DNA of 64,000 nucleotides from Labia minor (Eukaryota > Arthropoda > Insecta > Dermaptera > Spongiphoridae). Below are positions 49,157 through 59,659 of this stretch, in pieces. Position numbers and translations under genes: made by a program. Below the pieces are notes generated by a model. The model made no database searches. It saw only the letters and a list, made by a program, of their open reading frames with translations, and had not been told where the DNA came from. The DNA lies in NCBI GenBank assembly GCA_963082975.1, contig OY720346.1, positions 47,469,296 to 47,533,295 on the forward strand. The letters run 5' to 3'. The first letter of the stretch is position 1. Every line of letters begins with the position of its first letter.

Positions 49157-49267
49157 ACTATCTCGCCAGAGATAGTATTGCGATCACGAAAATTTTCGAT
49201 GTTGAGATTTTGATGTTTTTATACGTTTTGAAGGTTCCTGAATCATTTTCACTAAGGTTGAGAAAAA

Positions 49268-49313
<46 letters not shown>

Positions 49314-49803
49314 TGTGTGTGTATGTGTGTGTGTATGTATGTAGGCAAGATTACGCAAAAACGGTTTGAGCTAGAATGATGAAATTTGGTACATGGACAT
49401 TATTCAAAATTCATAGTTTTCTATCAACTTTTGAGAAATGTAGCTCAACCGGAAGAGGGTCATTACCTACAACGTTTTGATTTTTTTTCCTCTAAAGTGA
49501 CCGTAAAAATAAAGATATATGTTTGATAATTTTTCACATGATTAATAATTGTATAAAACTGCTATATATAGAATTTCAGCTTGATTGATTCGCTAAAATT
49601 ACCAGAATTAATTTTTTAACACTGCAAATCTCACGCGCCAACACGTAACGTGGTGCCATCAACAAAAAGCCAAACATGCGCTGGTTTAATATTTATTATT
49701 TATTATTTATAATTTATAATTAATTAAATTTAATTTAAATATAATATATTATGTTATTTAATCCAATTCAAATTGCGAGATAGTCGAGTGGAGACACTCC
49801 AGC
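49157..49803 (+). repeat. Family A complete unit 1
   Basis: Starts TACTATCTCGCCAGAGATAG and ends AATTGCGAGATAGTCGAGTG, GAGACACTCCAGC. The start ACTATCTCGC is the complement of GCGAGATAGT near the end, a 10-bp terminal-type inverted repeat. Inside are a 60-base GT run, the module AACGGTTTGAGCTAGAATGA with TGAAATTTGG, and AT-rich sequence. No coding capacity. Confidence 0.8.
49275..49342 (+). repeat. GT microsatellite inside family A
   Basis: (GT)n with a few TA interruptions; shorter in the neighbouring unit (49927-49945). The length difference shows slippage within the family. Confidence 0.9.
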
Positions 49804-49808
49804 TAATT

Positions 49809-50403
49809 TACTATCCCGTGAGAGATAGTATTGCGATCACGAAAATTTTCGATGTTGAGATTTTGATGTTTTTATACGTTTTGAAGGTTCCTGAATCATT
49901 TTCACTAAGGTTGAGAAAAATGTCTATGTGTGTGTGTGTGTATGTATGTAACCAAGATTACGAAAAAACGGTTTGAGCTAGAATGATGAAATTTGGTAAA
50001 CGAGCATTATTCAAAATTCGTAGTTTTCTATCAACTTTTGAGAAATGTAGCCTAACCGGAAGAGGGTCATTACTTACAAGGTTTTGATTTTTTTTCTTCT
50101 AAAGAGACCGTAAAAATAAAGATATATGTTTGATAATTTTTCACATGATTAATAATTGTATAAATCTGCTATATATAGAATTTCAGCTTGATTCAATCGA
50201 TGAAAGTACCAGAATTAATTTTTTATCACTGCAAATCTCACGCGCCAACACGTGACGTGGTGCCATCAACAAAAAGCCAAACATGCGCTGGTTTAATATT
50301 TATTATTTATAATTTATAATTGATTAAATTTAATTTAAATATAATATATTATGTTATTTAATCCTATTCAAATTGCGAGATAGTCGAGTGGAGACACTCC
50401 AGC
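49809..50403 (+). repeat. Family A complete unit 2
   Basis: Directly follows unit 1 in the same orientation and matches it along its length, with a shorter GT run and scattered changes (for example start TACTATCCCGTGAGAGATAG). The tandem order mirrors the inverted pair at 23866-24765. Confidence 0.8.
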
Positions 50404-50447
50404 TTATTTTCCTCTAAAATGACCGTAAAAATAAAGATATATGTTTG
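50404..50447 (+). repeat. Family A partial third unit
   Basis: TTATTTTCCTCTAAAATGAC and on to ATATATGTTTGATAG is internal family A sequence joined straight to the end of unit 2, then cut by family B. The same junction exists at 24178/24179 on the other strand. Confidence 0.75.
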
Positions 50448-50562
50448 ATAGTAAGGGAGGTATTGTTTTCACACCAAATTACACATGTGAAGATTTTTAC
50501 ATATCTCCACGAATCATGCATTTTCATAACCGAAAAAAATATTTTCGTCGGTCGGTAAAAAG
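50448..50562 (+). repeat. Family B short derivative
   Basis: Left 90 bases of family B (GATAGTAAGGGAGGTATTGT, then CACGAATCATGCATTTTC) followed directly by the right end CGTCGGTCGGTAAAAA. A minimal, MITE-like version. Confidence 0.65.
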
Positions 50563-51530
50563 ATGAATCTATAAGTCTCATTTTAATTAATTAAATCATA
50601 TTTATTGTATATTCTACTTGAACTAATGATTTTTTTATTTTGATCATTTTATATCAATATTATTTGTTTTTTTTAATGAAGAATATATATATATGTTAAA
50701 ATAATAATATTCATATAAAAATAATTTTTTCCTAAAGTTGACTTTGAATTTTTCTAATATTATACTGGGGAAATTTATTAACACCTGCTATTAAATACTT
50801 TAATTAAGAAAAAAAAAACGATTAAAAATGATTTTTTAGTAAATGAGTCTAATACAGATCGATTTTTCACATACAAAACACTTTAATATGTGAATTTCTT
50901 TATAATTCTTTTACAATTATATATATATATAAATATAGACATATAACATTTTTTATAACATAATTAGATTAGATTTGACTGAAACTAAATACATATATTA
51001 ATACATTTTATTTCAAATCATAATGAATCGATTTATTTAATTTTGAAAATATAGGTTTTTTGTTTTGTTAGAATATATAATATTGTAAAATTAACAAGTA
51101 TAATCTATCATACCACTCATACACACAATCACAAAATATAGAAAGAGAGAAATGATATTATTATCTCAACCTCACAATCCTTTTAATATTTATTTAATAC
51201 TATTTAATATTCTGCATTAACTAGACCACAGCATATTAATTTAATTCTTAATTTTGGTCAAAAAAAATTTAGTATTAACCCAACTTGAAAGTACCACACG
51301 TTTTGTTTCACATTTGGATTTTGTAAAGTAAAGAGTAATCAGCACTTAATCCAAGATCGAATTCACAATATAAAGGTTTTAATCCTTCTATGATTGCCTT
51401 GCAGCTATATTATGAACTTCTAGTCTAGTTATGTTCTATTCTATATTTAAACATCCTCTGATAATTTCTATTTCATATAAAATCTTTCATTAAGTTGTAG
51501 AACGGTTTTCGGGGGAAAAAAACCCTTTTT
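50563..51530. other. AT-rich spacer
   Basis: No gene recognised. 51290-51525 is slightly less AT-rich but without coding signal. Confidence 0.35.
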
Positions 51531-52168
51531 ACCGACCGACGATAGTAAGGGAGGTATTGTTTTCACACCAAATTTCACATGTGGAGATTTTTACATATCT
51601 CCACGAATCATGCATTTTCTTAACAGAAAAAAGTATTTTTAGCATGATGTCTGTCCGTCCGTCCGTACGTATAGATGTGTACAGCCTAAACGGCTGAACG
51701 GATTTTGATGAAATTTGGTATATTTACTTAGTGCATCAGTGGGATGTATTGATCAACTTTTGGTGCAAATCCGGAAACCGGAAGTGGTAGTATTAGCGAT
51801 CGACGATAGGAAGGGAAGGGTTATTTTCACACCAAATTTCACATGAGGAGATTTTTTTACATATCACCACGAAAGTATTGGTTTTACCCTCGGGAAAAAT
51901 CATCCTCATTATGTTTTTCTTAATTTAAAATTATATGACGTCACCCAGCCATTCATGACGTCACAGCCACGGGTAACGCCGGCAACGCCGGCTACTTCAG
52001 CTATATATTATAAATAAAATAAAATTAAAAATATTTATGTTATATCCATATCTGTTTTTTATTACATTAATAGATATATTAAAATTATTTGAAATTGTTT
52101 CTGTAGCTGGAAATTAATTTATTTCAAACCGTCGGTCGGTTCGGACCTGGCCACAGGTCATCTTATTT
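51530..52168 (+). repeat. Family B full unit
   Basis: Starts ACCGACCGACGATAGTAAGG and ends CCGTCGGTCGGTTCGGACCT, GGCCACAGGT; ACCGACCGACG and CGTCGGTCGGT are inverted. ACCTGGCCACAGGT at the end can fold. Inside: GTCC run (51655), module AACGGCTGAACGGATTTTGA plus TGAAATTTGG (51691), an internal second copy of the start (GATAGGAAGGGAAGGGTTAT at 51804) and a CGCCGGCAACGCCGGC palindrome (51976). Confidence 0.75.
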
Positions 52169-52224
52169 ACCATGTTGTCAAGTTAATTACCAAGCCAAAT
52201 TTGCGTTTTGTTTTTTTGAGAGTT

Positions 52225-52310
52225 TAATAAATATATATTTTATTAAAATAAATATTTTTAATTTTATTTCGAAATTAAATAATAAATTTTAAAATATTTA
52301 TAATTAATTT
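52225..52310 (-). repeat. Family G copy, inverted
   Basis: Complement of the core in 893-1035 (ATTTTATTTCGAAATTAAAT at 52262). Followed by three copies of a 25-base AT unit (52311-52370). Confidence 0.5.
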
Positions 52311-52369
52311 TTAAACTAAATTATAATTAATTTTTAAACTAAATTATAATTAATTTTTAAACTAAATTA

Positions 52370-52460
52370 TAATTTAAATTAATAAATATTATTTATTAGT
52401 CCAGGGTGTGTTTGGCGTCAAGTGCTGGCGCGTGATTTGCAATGTTAAACGTTTTTTCGT
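52370..52460 (+). repeat. Family A-like degenerate fragment
   Basis: CAGGGTGTGTTTGGCGTCAA, GTGCTGGCGCGTGATTTGCA and ATGTTAAA follow the order of the region at 24290-24360 read on the plus strand (CGCGTGTTTGGC...TTTGCAGTGTTAAA). Shorter and diverged. Confidence 0.45.
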
Positions 52461-53243
52461 TGTATATGAAGAAATTCATCCACAAGCTTATAGAAAAATT
52501 ATTTTATTCTTTTTAGTCATTGAGAAAAACGTAATTTTATAAAAATATTTTATATTTATATTTTTTATATATCTTTATATTATATAATATTATAAATATA
52601 TATATAACGAATATAGGAAAGGTTATGGTATTGAATAAGTAAAACAAAATAAATTCAGAAATTTCATTTTATAATATTTATTAATATTATTAAGAATAAT
52701 AGAGTAAAAAGTTAAAATTAAAATTATTATATACAAATCATCTTGTTTTAAATAAAACATCAATTACTAGTAGTACTCAAATAGTATTTATTTTAATATA
52801 GACATTATATTTGACCTAAATAATAAAATAATTTTACTTTATACAATAATTTTATTAAATATTTAAAATTATTTTTTAAATAATTTAATTTAAATAAAAT
52901 AAAATAAAAAAAATGTTTATTTATTATTATTCTAAATAAATATAGTAGAATAAATGTGAAATACTGAGAATAATTAGAATAATATATTTATGATTTAACG
53001 TTAACAATTTCTTTTTTATTTAAATACTAACACACAATGGTAATTTATTTAATTTTTTATATTAGAGCAGTATTTTCAATTAATAAAAATTATATATAAA
53101 TATTTTTAATATAGATATTATAAAATACACCTATAAATCTTAAATATTAAAATAACTTCACTTTTATATCGATCATATGAATTATTTATTAACATTTATT
53201 TTTAATACAGTTATAACCAAGTATCATTCGATAAAAGTAATAT
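52461..53243. other. AT-rich 3' flank of the F-box/LRR gene
   Basis: No gene or known repeat. Should contain the 3' untranslated region of the minus-strand gene ending at 53244; a poly(A) signal cannot be picked with confidence in this composition. Confidence 0.35.
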
Positions 53244-54617
53244 TCATTCAAATCTTTTGATTATACTGATACAAGGTAACAATTTTTTTAAATTTCGACC
53301 CTTATCTCGAGGATTCAAATTAGATTTCCAGCGCCTATATTCTTTATTAACGTCTTTTTTTTGAATGTTCAATGTATGAAGACGCAAGTTATTTTTAAAT
53401 GTACTAAAATCAATTTTAATCTTTGTGCCCTCAAGAATTAATTGATATAATGTTTTACATTGAAAAATGTATGGAAGTACTTCATTACATATTAATGAAC
53501 ATCCACGCAAAGATAAAATATTTAATTTTTTTATTTTATGGATATCCTCTAGATCACTATATTTTAATAATTTACAAAATTCTAATCGGAGATCTGTTAA
53601 ATTTTCAAACTGATGAAGCATTTTCAAAGCATTTTCCTGGAAATTTTTGCAAATGCCAATAATCAAATTTGTTAATGGTAATCTTTTTTCAAGAAACACT
53701 TTAACTAGATGTTCTGTAAAGGATTGAATATTCGAAAGCGTTAGTTTTTTCAATTTACGTAATGGTGCAATTTCAAAATAACTCCTGAGAATTTCTTCTG
53801 GGCCATGGTAAATAATATATAGGTCTTCTAAATTTTCTAATTTAGACAAATAAGATGGCCAGGTATTATTTTTTTTATGGAATTCAATTACTAATTTTCT
53901 TAAATTATTTAAGTTAACTATTCTTTTCAAAGATTTGATACTTGTCAGTGAGTATAAATTTAATGTTTCAAGTTTGTTGATATTCTCAAACAATTTATGA
54001 GTTGGAAAATTAGGATCGTATAGAACTAACTTTTTTAAATTTGGAAAAAAGTAATTAATAGCCCATTGATAAATATCATTATATGGCCCAGGTATATTGA
54101 TAGTAATTTCTTCTACCTTATTGAAAATAGGACAAGTTGGCAATTTACCTTCTTCTATAAGACATTTTAATTTTTTTAGATGTTTTATTATGTTTATGAT
54201 TTTTATATGTTGGAATGCAAACTCAAAATTAATTTTTTTTAATCGTGGCATAGGAAAATTTTTTATAAACTTAATTAAAAATTCATAATTCAACGCACAT
54301 AGATCAACAGTTTCTATTAAAAAATAGAATCGTCCAAAAAACTGTTCGGCGTAGAAGGAATTCCGACCGAAAAATGATATTGGAGGTAAAGAAGAGACAA
54401 TCCCAGACTTGATAATCACATGGAAATAATATGGATCTTCACTAAAAATAAGCAATTGTTGTATTGTTGAATATTGAAGAATATTACCTACTAATTCTTT
54501 CGGTAATCTCCTCATATGTTGATGTAATTCTTGATCACAAGTATAATTAACAGTTGTTTCATTTACAGGAGACAGCTTCTGAACAGAATGGTTGGTTTTC
54601 AACTTTTTGGATGGCAT
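53244..54617 (-). CDS. F-box/leucine-rich-repeat protein, intronless, 457 aa
   Basis: A single open frame without introns. Residues 1-36 are polar with a basic start (MPSKKLKTNH). Residues 37-70 (RRLPKELVGNILQYSTIQQL and on) fit an F-box, the segment that binds Skp1 in SCF ubiquitin ligases. From about 90 to 430 come irregular leucine-rich repeats: FPNLKKLVLYDPNF, INKLETLNLYSLTSIKSLKR, LENLEDLYIIYH, LRKLKKLTLSNI, FENLTDLRLEFCKL and IKKLNILSLRGCSLI. The last is close to the RI/cysteine-containing LRR type of FBXL proteins, which bind substrates. No signal peptide or membrane segment, so a cytosolic or nuclear adaptor is inferred. The ATG is chosen because upstream codons run into promoter-like sequence. 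Being intronless beside intron-rich neighbours, it may be a retrocopy or one of a rapidly expanded family; such LRR families are reported in some parasitoid wasps. Substrate unknown. Confidence 0.85.
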   Translation of the reverse strand: MPSKKLKTNHSVQKLSPVNETTVNYTCDQELHQHMRRLPKELVGNILQYSTIQQLLIFSEDPYYFHVIIKSGIVSSLPPISFFGRNSFYAEQFFGRFYFLIETVDLCALNYEFLIKFIKNFPMPRLKKINFEFAFQHIKIINIIKHLKKLKCLIEEGKLPTCPIFNKVEEITINIPGPYNDIYQWAINYFFPNLKKLVLYDPNFPTHKLFENINKLETLNLYSLTSIKSLKRIVNLNNLRKLVIEFHKKNNTWPSYLSKLENLEDLYIIYHGPEEILRSYFEIAPLRKLKKLTLSNIQSFTEHLVKVFLEKRLPLTNLIIGICKNFQENALKMLHQFENLTDLRLEFCKLLKYSDLEDIHKIKKLNILSLRGCSLICNEVLPYIFQCKTLYQLILEGTKIKIDFSTFKNNLRLHTLNIQKKDVNKEYRRWKSNLNPRDKGRNLKKLLPCISIIKRFE

Positions 54618-54800
54618 GATTAAAAATCAAAAACAAAACAAATTGCAAAATACACTCAGCAAGAGTGCTAATGTGTGACTTGGTGAGATGCAGAGAGCAA
54701 ATGATAGCTGAAGGAAATTGAGGGTGGCGTTTAAGTCGAAAAAAGGTGTGTCGAAACAGGCAACCAATCAGAAGACCCGTTAAGTAAAAATAAGAGGGGA
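54618..54800 (-). promoter_or_regulatory. Likely promoter region of the F-box/LRR gene
   Basis: This 180-bp stretch is clearly less AT-rich than its flanks and lies directly upstream of the ATG. It contains an inverted CCAAT element (TGATTGGTTGCC on the minus strand, about 54762-54773). A 93-codon ORF here overlaps the gene in another frame and shows no family features. Inference from position and composition. Confidence 0.4.
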
Positions 54801-55250
54801 GTTCGAACCTTGTTTCTACCTTCCTATTATATTTTTTCAATATTATGATTTTATTAATTTTTTTATCACTATTTGTAAAGATGAAATTATAACTTTAAAA
54901 TGATTTTAAATGTAATCATTAAAAAGTCAGAAATTATAATTTAAAAAAATCAAAATTGTTCATAAAAAATGCCTTTTTATTTTTCCTAATACATTTACCG
55001 TGTATATAATATATAGAGATTCTTTATTTCATTAGATTGAAGATTATTTATTAGTAATTCATTTAATAAATATCTAATCGTTATTTGAAATTTATTTAAA
55101 TATGATTTTAGAAATTATGATGGTTATTCCAATCTTAATTCGGAGTATGGAACATTCGATCAGTTAGTTAGTTGAAGGGGAGCGACCTGAACATTTTTTC
55201 AAACTTCTATATTTATTATTATTATTATTATTAATTAATGTATTATATTT
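54801..55250. other. AT-rich spacer
   Basis: Nothing recognised. Confidence 0.35.
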
Positions 55251-55358
55251 GCCTCCCGCCTCATTTTTTTTATTAGATATTGTATCAATATTTTTTTATA
55301 TTTAAAATATTTTAAAATTTTTTAATTAATTTCGAAATAAAATTAAAAATATATTTAT
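55250..55358 (+). repeat. Family G copy
   Basis: CCTCCCGCCTCATTTTTTTT, TATTGTATCAATATTTTTTT and TTTCGAAATAAAATTAAAAA match 860-965 over about 100 bases. Confidence 0.6.
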
Positions 55359-55559
55359 ACAATTTTTGCTAGTATAATAAAATAAGATCTAATGAAATAT
55401 ATTTATTTTTATCGTCAATTTACAATGGGTCATTTATTATATTATTAATTCGTGAAATGATTAAAAATTTTATGTAAAATCCTTTCTCTATTCCTTTAGA
55501 TCAAAAATAATATATTTAATATTTAATATTGAATATATTTAATAATAGAATCATCTCTT

Positions 55560-56110
55560 GAATATTTTTTTTAGACAAGCGGACTATGGACATCTGTAAT
55601 ATTTATTTTTAATGTTTTGAGTCAGGTTTGAAAAGGGCCTTTTGTTGTATTACTATTGTTTCACCTTTTTAAGTAAACAAAATACAAAAAATACAAGCAT
55701 TCGGTAAGGCGTTTTAAAGCACAATTAGGTATCTTGTCCGGGCCTGACGACTTTTTATTATTTAGATGTCTGATAATATTTTTGACTTCATTGAATTGTG
55801 TTAGGAATGGGTCTTGGTGTTGGGAATGAAATGTTTATTTATTGCTATGTGGGAGAAAGTGGTTATTGTTTTGTTGTTATGAGCGTCTCTTTCTATTTTT
55901 TCCTTGAGTTGGTTAACTTTGGAATTTATTATGTTAGAGAGACCTGGTTTTCCCATGTCTTCGTTTTGTTTATGGGTCAGGGAAAAGTGACAGGCTATTA
56001 TGTTAAGTTTATCTTTTGTGTCAAAAATGAATTTTTGTTTTGTTCATGTATGTTAATATTTACCATTCTTATTAAATCGGAATTGTTTTTGTCAATTTCT
56101 ATTTTATTGG
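55560..56110 (-). pseudogene. Jockey-like LINE reverse transcriptase fragment
   Basis: On the minus strand, SSGPDKIPNCALKRL at about 55755-55710 is the NK..GPD.I.N..LK motif that opens the RT domain of Jockey-type and related LINEs. Upstream (56105-55800) open stretches NKIEIDKNNSDLIRMVNIN and FIFDTKDKLNIIACHF, GLSNIINSKVNQLKEKIE fit the linker between endonuclease and RT. Frameshifts and stops abound. Its 5' limit touches the tRNA-Tyr fragment. The 109-codon plus-strand ORF here is a shadow. Confidence 0.65.
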
Positions 56111-56111
56111 A

Positions 56112-56138
56112 CCGCTCTACCAACTGAGCTATCGAAGG
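56112..56138 (-). pseudogene. tRNA-Tyr 5' fragment (27 nt)
   Basis: Minus strand reads CCTTCGATAGCTCAGTTGGT followed by AGAGCGG, which from memory equals the start of animal tRNA-Tyr (acceptor 5' strand, D arm with box A, start of anticodon arm). After that the sequence departs completely into the LINE fragment. No anticodon, T arm or 3' acceptor strand. It is not a working tRNA. Confidence 0.75.
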
Positions 56139-56483
56139 CTATAATACCAATACATAAAAATAATATAAATATATATATATATTTATATATATAATTAATA
56201 CATTTTATAAAATTTGCTAGCATTCATATTTAAGTATATTTATATATTTATTGACGAATATATCTATCATCTGAATTGAAGTAGACAAAGGATTAACACG
56301 ATGGGTATTATTTTAATTCTTTTCAAGGGTTTTATACCAAAAAATAATTTTAGGTTAAACTATATTAACTATATTATATAAATTATATTATCTTAGTTAT
56401 TATTTTTAGTTTAATTAATCAATTATTAATTACTACTATATTTTAAGTGAAATATTTTGGGACAATGAATATAAAATTAATAC

Positions 56484-56790
56484 TTTGTAAATTACCACTT
56501 CCGGTTTCCAGATATACACCAAAAGTTAATGAGTTCATGCTACTGATGCATCATTAAATTAATAATTATATCAAATTTTATCAAAATCCGTTGAGCCGTA
56601 CATGCTATACACGTCTATACAGACACACAGTCAGCCGGACGGACGGACAGACGGACGGACACCATGCTAAAAATACTTTTTTTCTGTTAAGAAAATGCAT
56701 GATTCGTGGAGATATGTAAAAATCTCTACATGTGAAATTTGGGGTGAAAACAATACCTCCCTTACTATCGTCGGTCGGTAAAAATCATTT
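56484..56790 (-). repeat. Family B partial unit, inverted
   Basis: Right border ACTATCGTCGGTCGGTAAAA (56764) is the family B start reversed. It contains GAAATATGTAAAAATCTC-like sequence, GGACGGACAGACGGACGGAC (56637) and the module as TTTTATCAAAATCCGTTGAG (56577), ending at ACCACTTCCGGTTTCC (56496). The distal half of the unit is missing. Confidence 0.7.
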
Positions 56791-59655
56791 CGGCCTGCTA
56801 CATCCTAACCAAGGCAAGATTTTTTACTCTCCTTTCTCATTATAGATATTTGCATTTTCAATTCACAGTAATATCACACTCGCTAAACAATTCATAATTT
56901 CAAATTGAACAATTTTCATCCTACCCCCACACAATTTTTTCAAAATATAATAATTTAAATAATGAACTTAAAAAATTAAATTTTATAACAGGCATTTTAT
57001 AATTATTTACTAATATATACTTATATATATATATATATTATACATTTTTCATTAAGATATTTGACTAGAATATACCTTAAATATTCTATCGATTCGATTT
57101 AAGAACTCATTAATTTAATTTTATTAAAAGTTATTATTGAAGTTATTGAAACATTAAAAAATCAACTATAAGATTTAATTTTCTTCAAATATAATTATTA
57201 AAATATTTTTTTTTTAAATAAAAATCATCTTGAAAAATATTAATATTATTATCCTAAATATTTTTAAATTTTAAAGAATTTCAGTAATTTAATATTACAG
57301 AAATAAAATAATTTTTTTTAAAATATTCACATTTTGAATTATCTAGTGTTATTTATTTTTTTTCAAAATTATTTTTTTATTTCGTTGATATAGATCTTAT
57401 CTAATCTTATTTAATTTCTTATTTATCCAAGCGAGAGAGATGAGTCTTCGTGTTGGTCTTGGAGATTAAACTGTTAGATACATAATATAATATCAACCCT
57501 TTATCAACTGATAGTAATAACCTGAACAGGAACAAATTATTGGTTATCTTTTGAGCGTCTGATCTTTTCGATTAGCATGAGCGATCCAGCCATATTGGTG
57601 GAGACCTAAAAACTCCCTTAGGTAGGCAAATAAAATTATTATCATTAGTAAATACAACAAAATGAAATAAATATTTATTTCTATTTTACTTAAATTAAAT
57701 TTTTCTATAATAGAATTAAAGACTATATCTAAAATTGTTAATAAAAATGAAATTTTAAATTTTATATGTGGATTATTTTACGGCTCATCTTTTGCTTCAT
57801 AATTGAACATTCTTTTTTTCGTCTATCAATGGATTTTTCTTTTAATTCGGGGGAAATATATAAGAATTCAGCTAAATCTTTTGAAGCATTTTACGTTTAT
57901 CCATGATAGTATTTGGTAAAAATTATTATAAAAAATAGAATCGTCATAGTAATTTTTTTTTTAATTTACAAAAAATCGACTACAAGGCTACTACTATTTT
58001 CATTGTTGTTTAAATGCTCTGATTAGAAGGGACCTGGGAACCATTTTTTGTAATTTTTTTCTTCTAATTTTCAGCTCATCAATTTATAACTATAATGTCC
58101 CGTTTTTGACATTACATTGTCACTAGACAATATGGTCACCCTAAGAATGTAAAGAAATTCATAATTATCTACTCAGCTAATTTATGTGGTAATTATTCAC
58201 GAATAGACCCAAAATATTCCTAAAACATTATATTATACTCAAATAGTAAAGAATAAATATTTACGACGTCGAACCAGATACTATTGTTAATAAATGTCTT
58301 TATTAATTATTTATTTCCTGTTACAAAAATATAAAACAAAACTAAAACATATTTTTAAAACTTTTTCCCCTTGTAACTGGTACTATTCTATAAAAGATGT
58401 TAAGACCTTCCTAATATACTAGATATGTATTTTGAGATTAAATATTATTTATTCTACTCCATAGTTTGAAGTAAGATTTATTGCATATATTCATATATCC
58501 GTTATTTTTAGGAATGAATATAATAATGATTTTTAGAACTCTTAAAATCTTTCAAATCTGATTGAATCAAATATATGATGTCCAGATATATGAAATATTA
58601 TCATTAACATTTATTATTTTAATTTATTTTTTAAATTAATTTTAATTTTTTGAAAGTAGAGCCTTTTATGTGAAAGACAATCTAAATGAAATGCTTTTTG
58701 TTCGAAAACGGTGGATATTCTAGTTGTAAAGGAAATTCATTTAGGGGCTGTCTTTAGATTTCGTGTTGTTATTGTCCCCCATATATCCTTTGCGAGTGGA
58801 TGTTCGTTAGGAATTATGTTTGCTTCACTGGAATCTTTCTTTGAATGTTTCAAAAGATTCCACCTAAAGACGTTAAGTCAATCGGATTCCCTTCCTAATA
58901 TTTTAATAAGTAAATGTTTGAATGTTAGATTAGTTAATTGAAACATTAGGTTGGATAGGTAATCAATTTAATCTCTAACTTTGATCAACTCTGTTCATTC
59001 TCCCTTTAAGTAGTAAATGAAAATTAAATTGGAATTAATTAATTTATTATTAGATTACTATTGTTTAGAATCAATTCATTAATTATACTAAATGATTATT
59101 TATTTGATTTCTTTTTGTCTATCACGTTTTAAGCTGGGGTGCATTTTATCCTTGTCGTTATTTATAAGAGCATATTATGTCTGGTTTTTATTAGAAGTAT
59201 ATGTATATCTTTTGGATTATTCACCATCATCACAAACAAGAAAAGTTAATAATAAATAAAGAATTTGTTGTATACATGAGCCATTTTTAGATTAAAACTG
59301 GGGGGATTAGAGATTAAAGCAGAAATTATCAAAGCACGAGTGGTTGACGTGTGAGAGACAAAGATTTATCGATAATGTTGACGCCAACAGTAAGACATCT
59401 AATCTGAAAGCTTTTTTATACATATTTATACTTTACAAGTTGGTGAGTTGAAATGATGATGTAATAATTGAAATGCGTATCAAACAAATACAAATCAATA
59501 AACTTGAACTTGAGCCGAGTAGGAATTAAAAATTTTTCTTTTATAAAATTTTAAATTTTTAAATTTAATTTTTTGTTTCACATTACTTGTATTACAACTA
59601 TTATATAATTTGCGAGAATTAAATGTAGAAAACTATAAATACTATATATATATAT
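56791..59655. other. AT-rich region without recognised genes
   Basis: Some balanced spots: 57430-57630 (including GAGCGATCCAGCCATATTGG at 57580) and 58690-58925, where a 76-codon plus ORF and a minus open stretch (KHSKKDSSEANIIPNEHPLA) exist. Neither matches a known family, and coding is not supported. Confidence 0.35.
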
Positions 59656-59659
59656 TATA

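Noticed and set aside
54559..54840. 93-codon minus-strand ORF overlapping the start of the F-box/LRR gene
   Set aside because: It is in another frame over the promoter region, with no recognisable motif.
55798..56127. 109-codon plus-strand ORF with hydrophobic segments
   Set aside because: It lies antisense to the Jockey-like RT fragment and the tRNA fragment and has no family features.
58690..58941. 76-codon plus ORF and open minus stretch
   Set aside because: No known family on either strand and no splice sites that link it to another exon.
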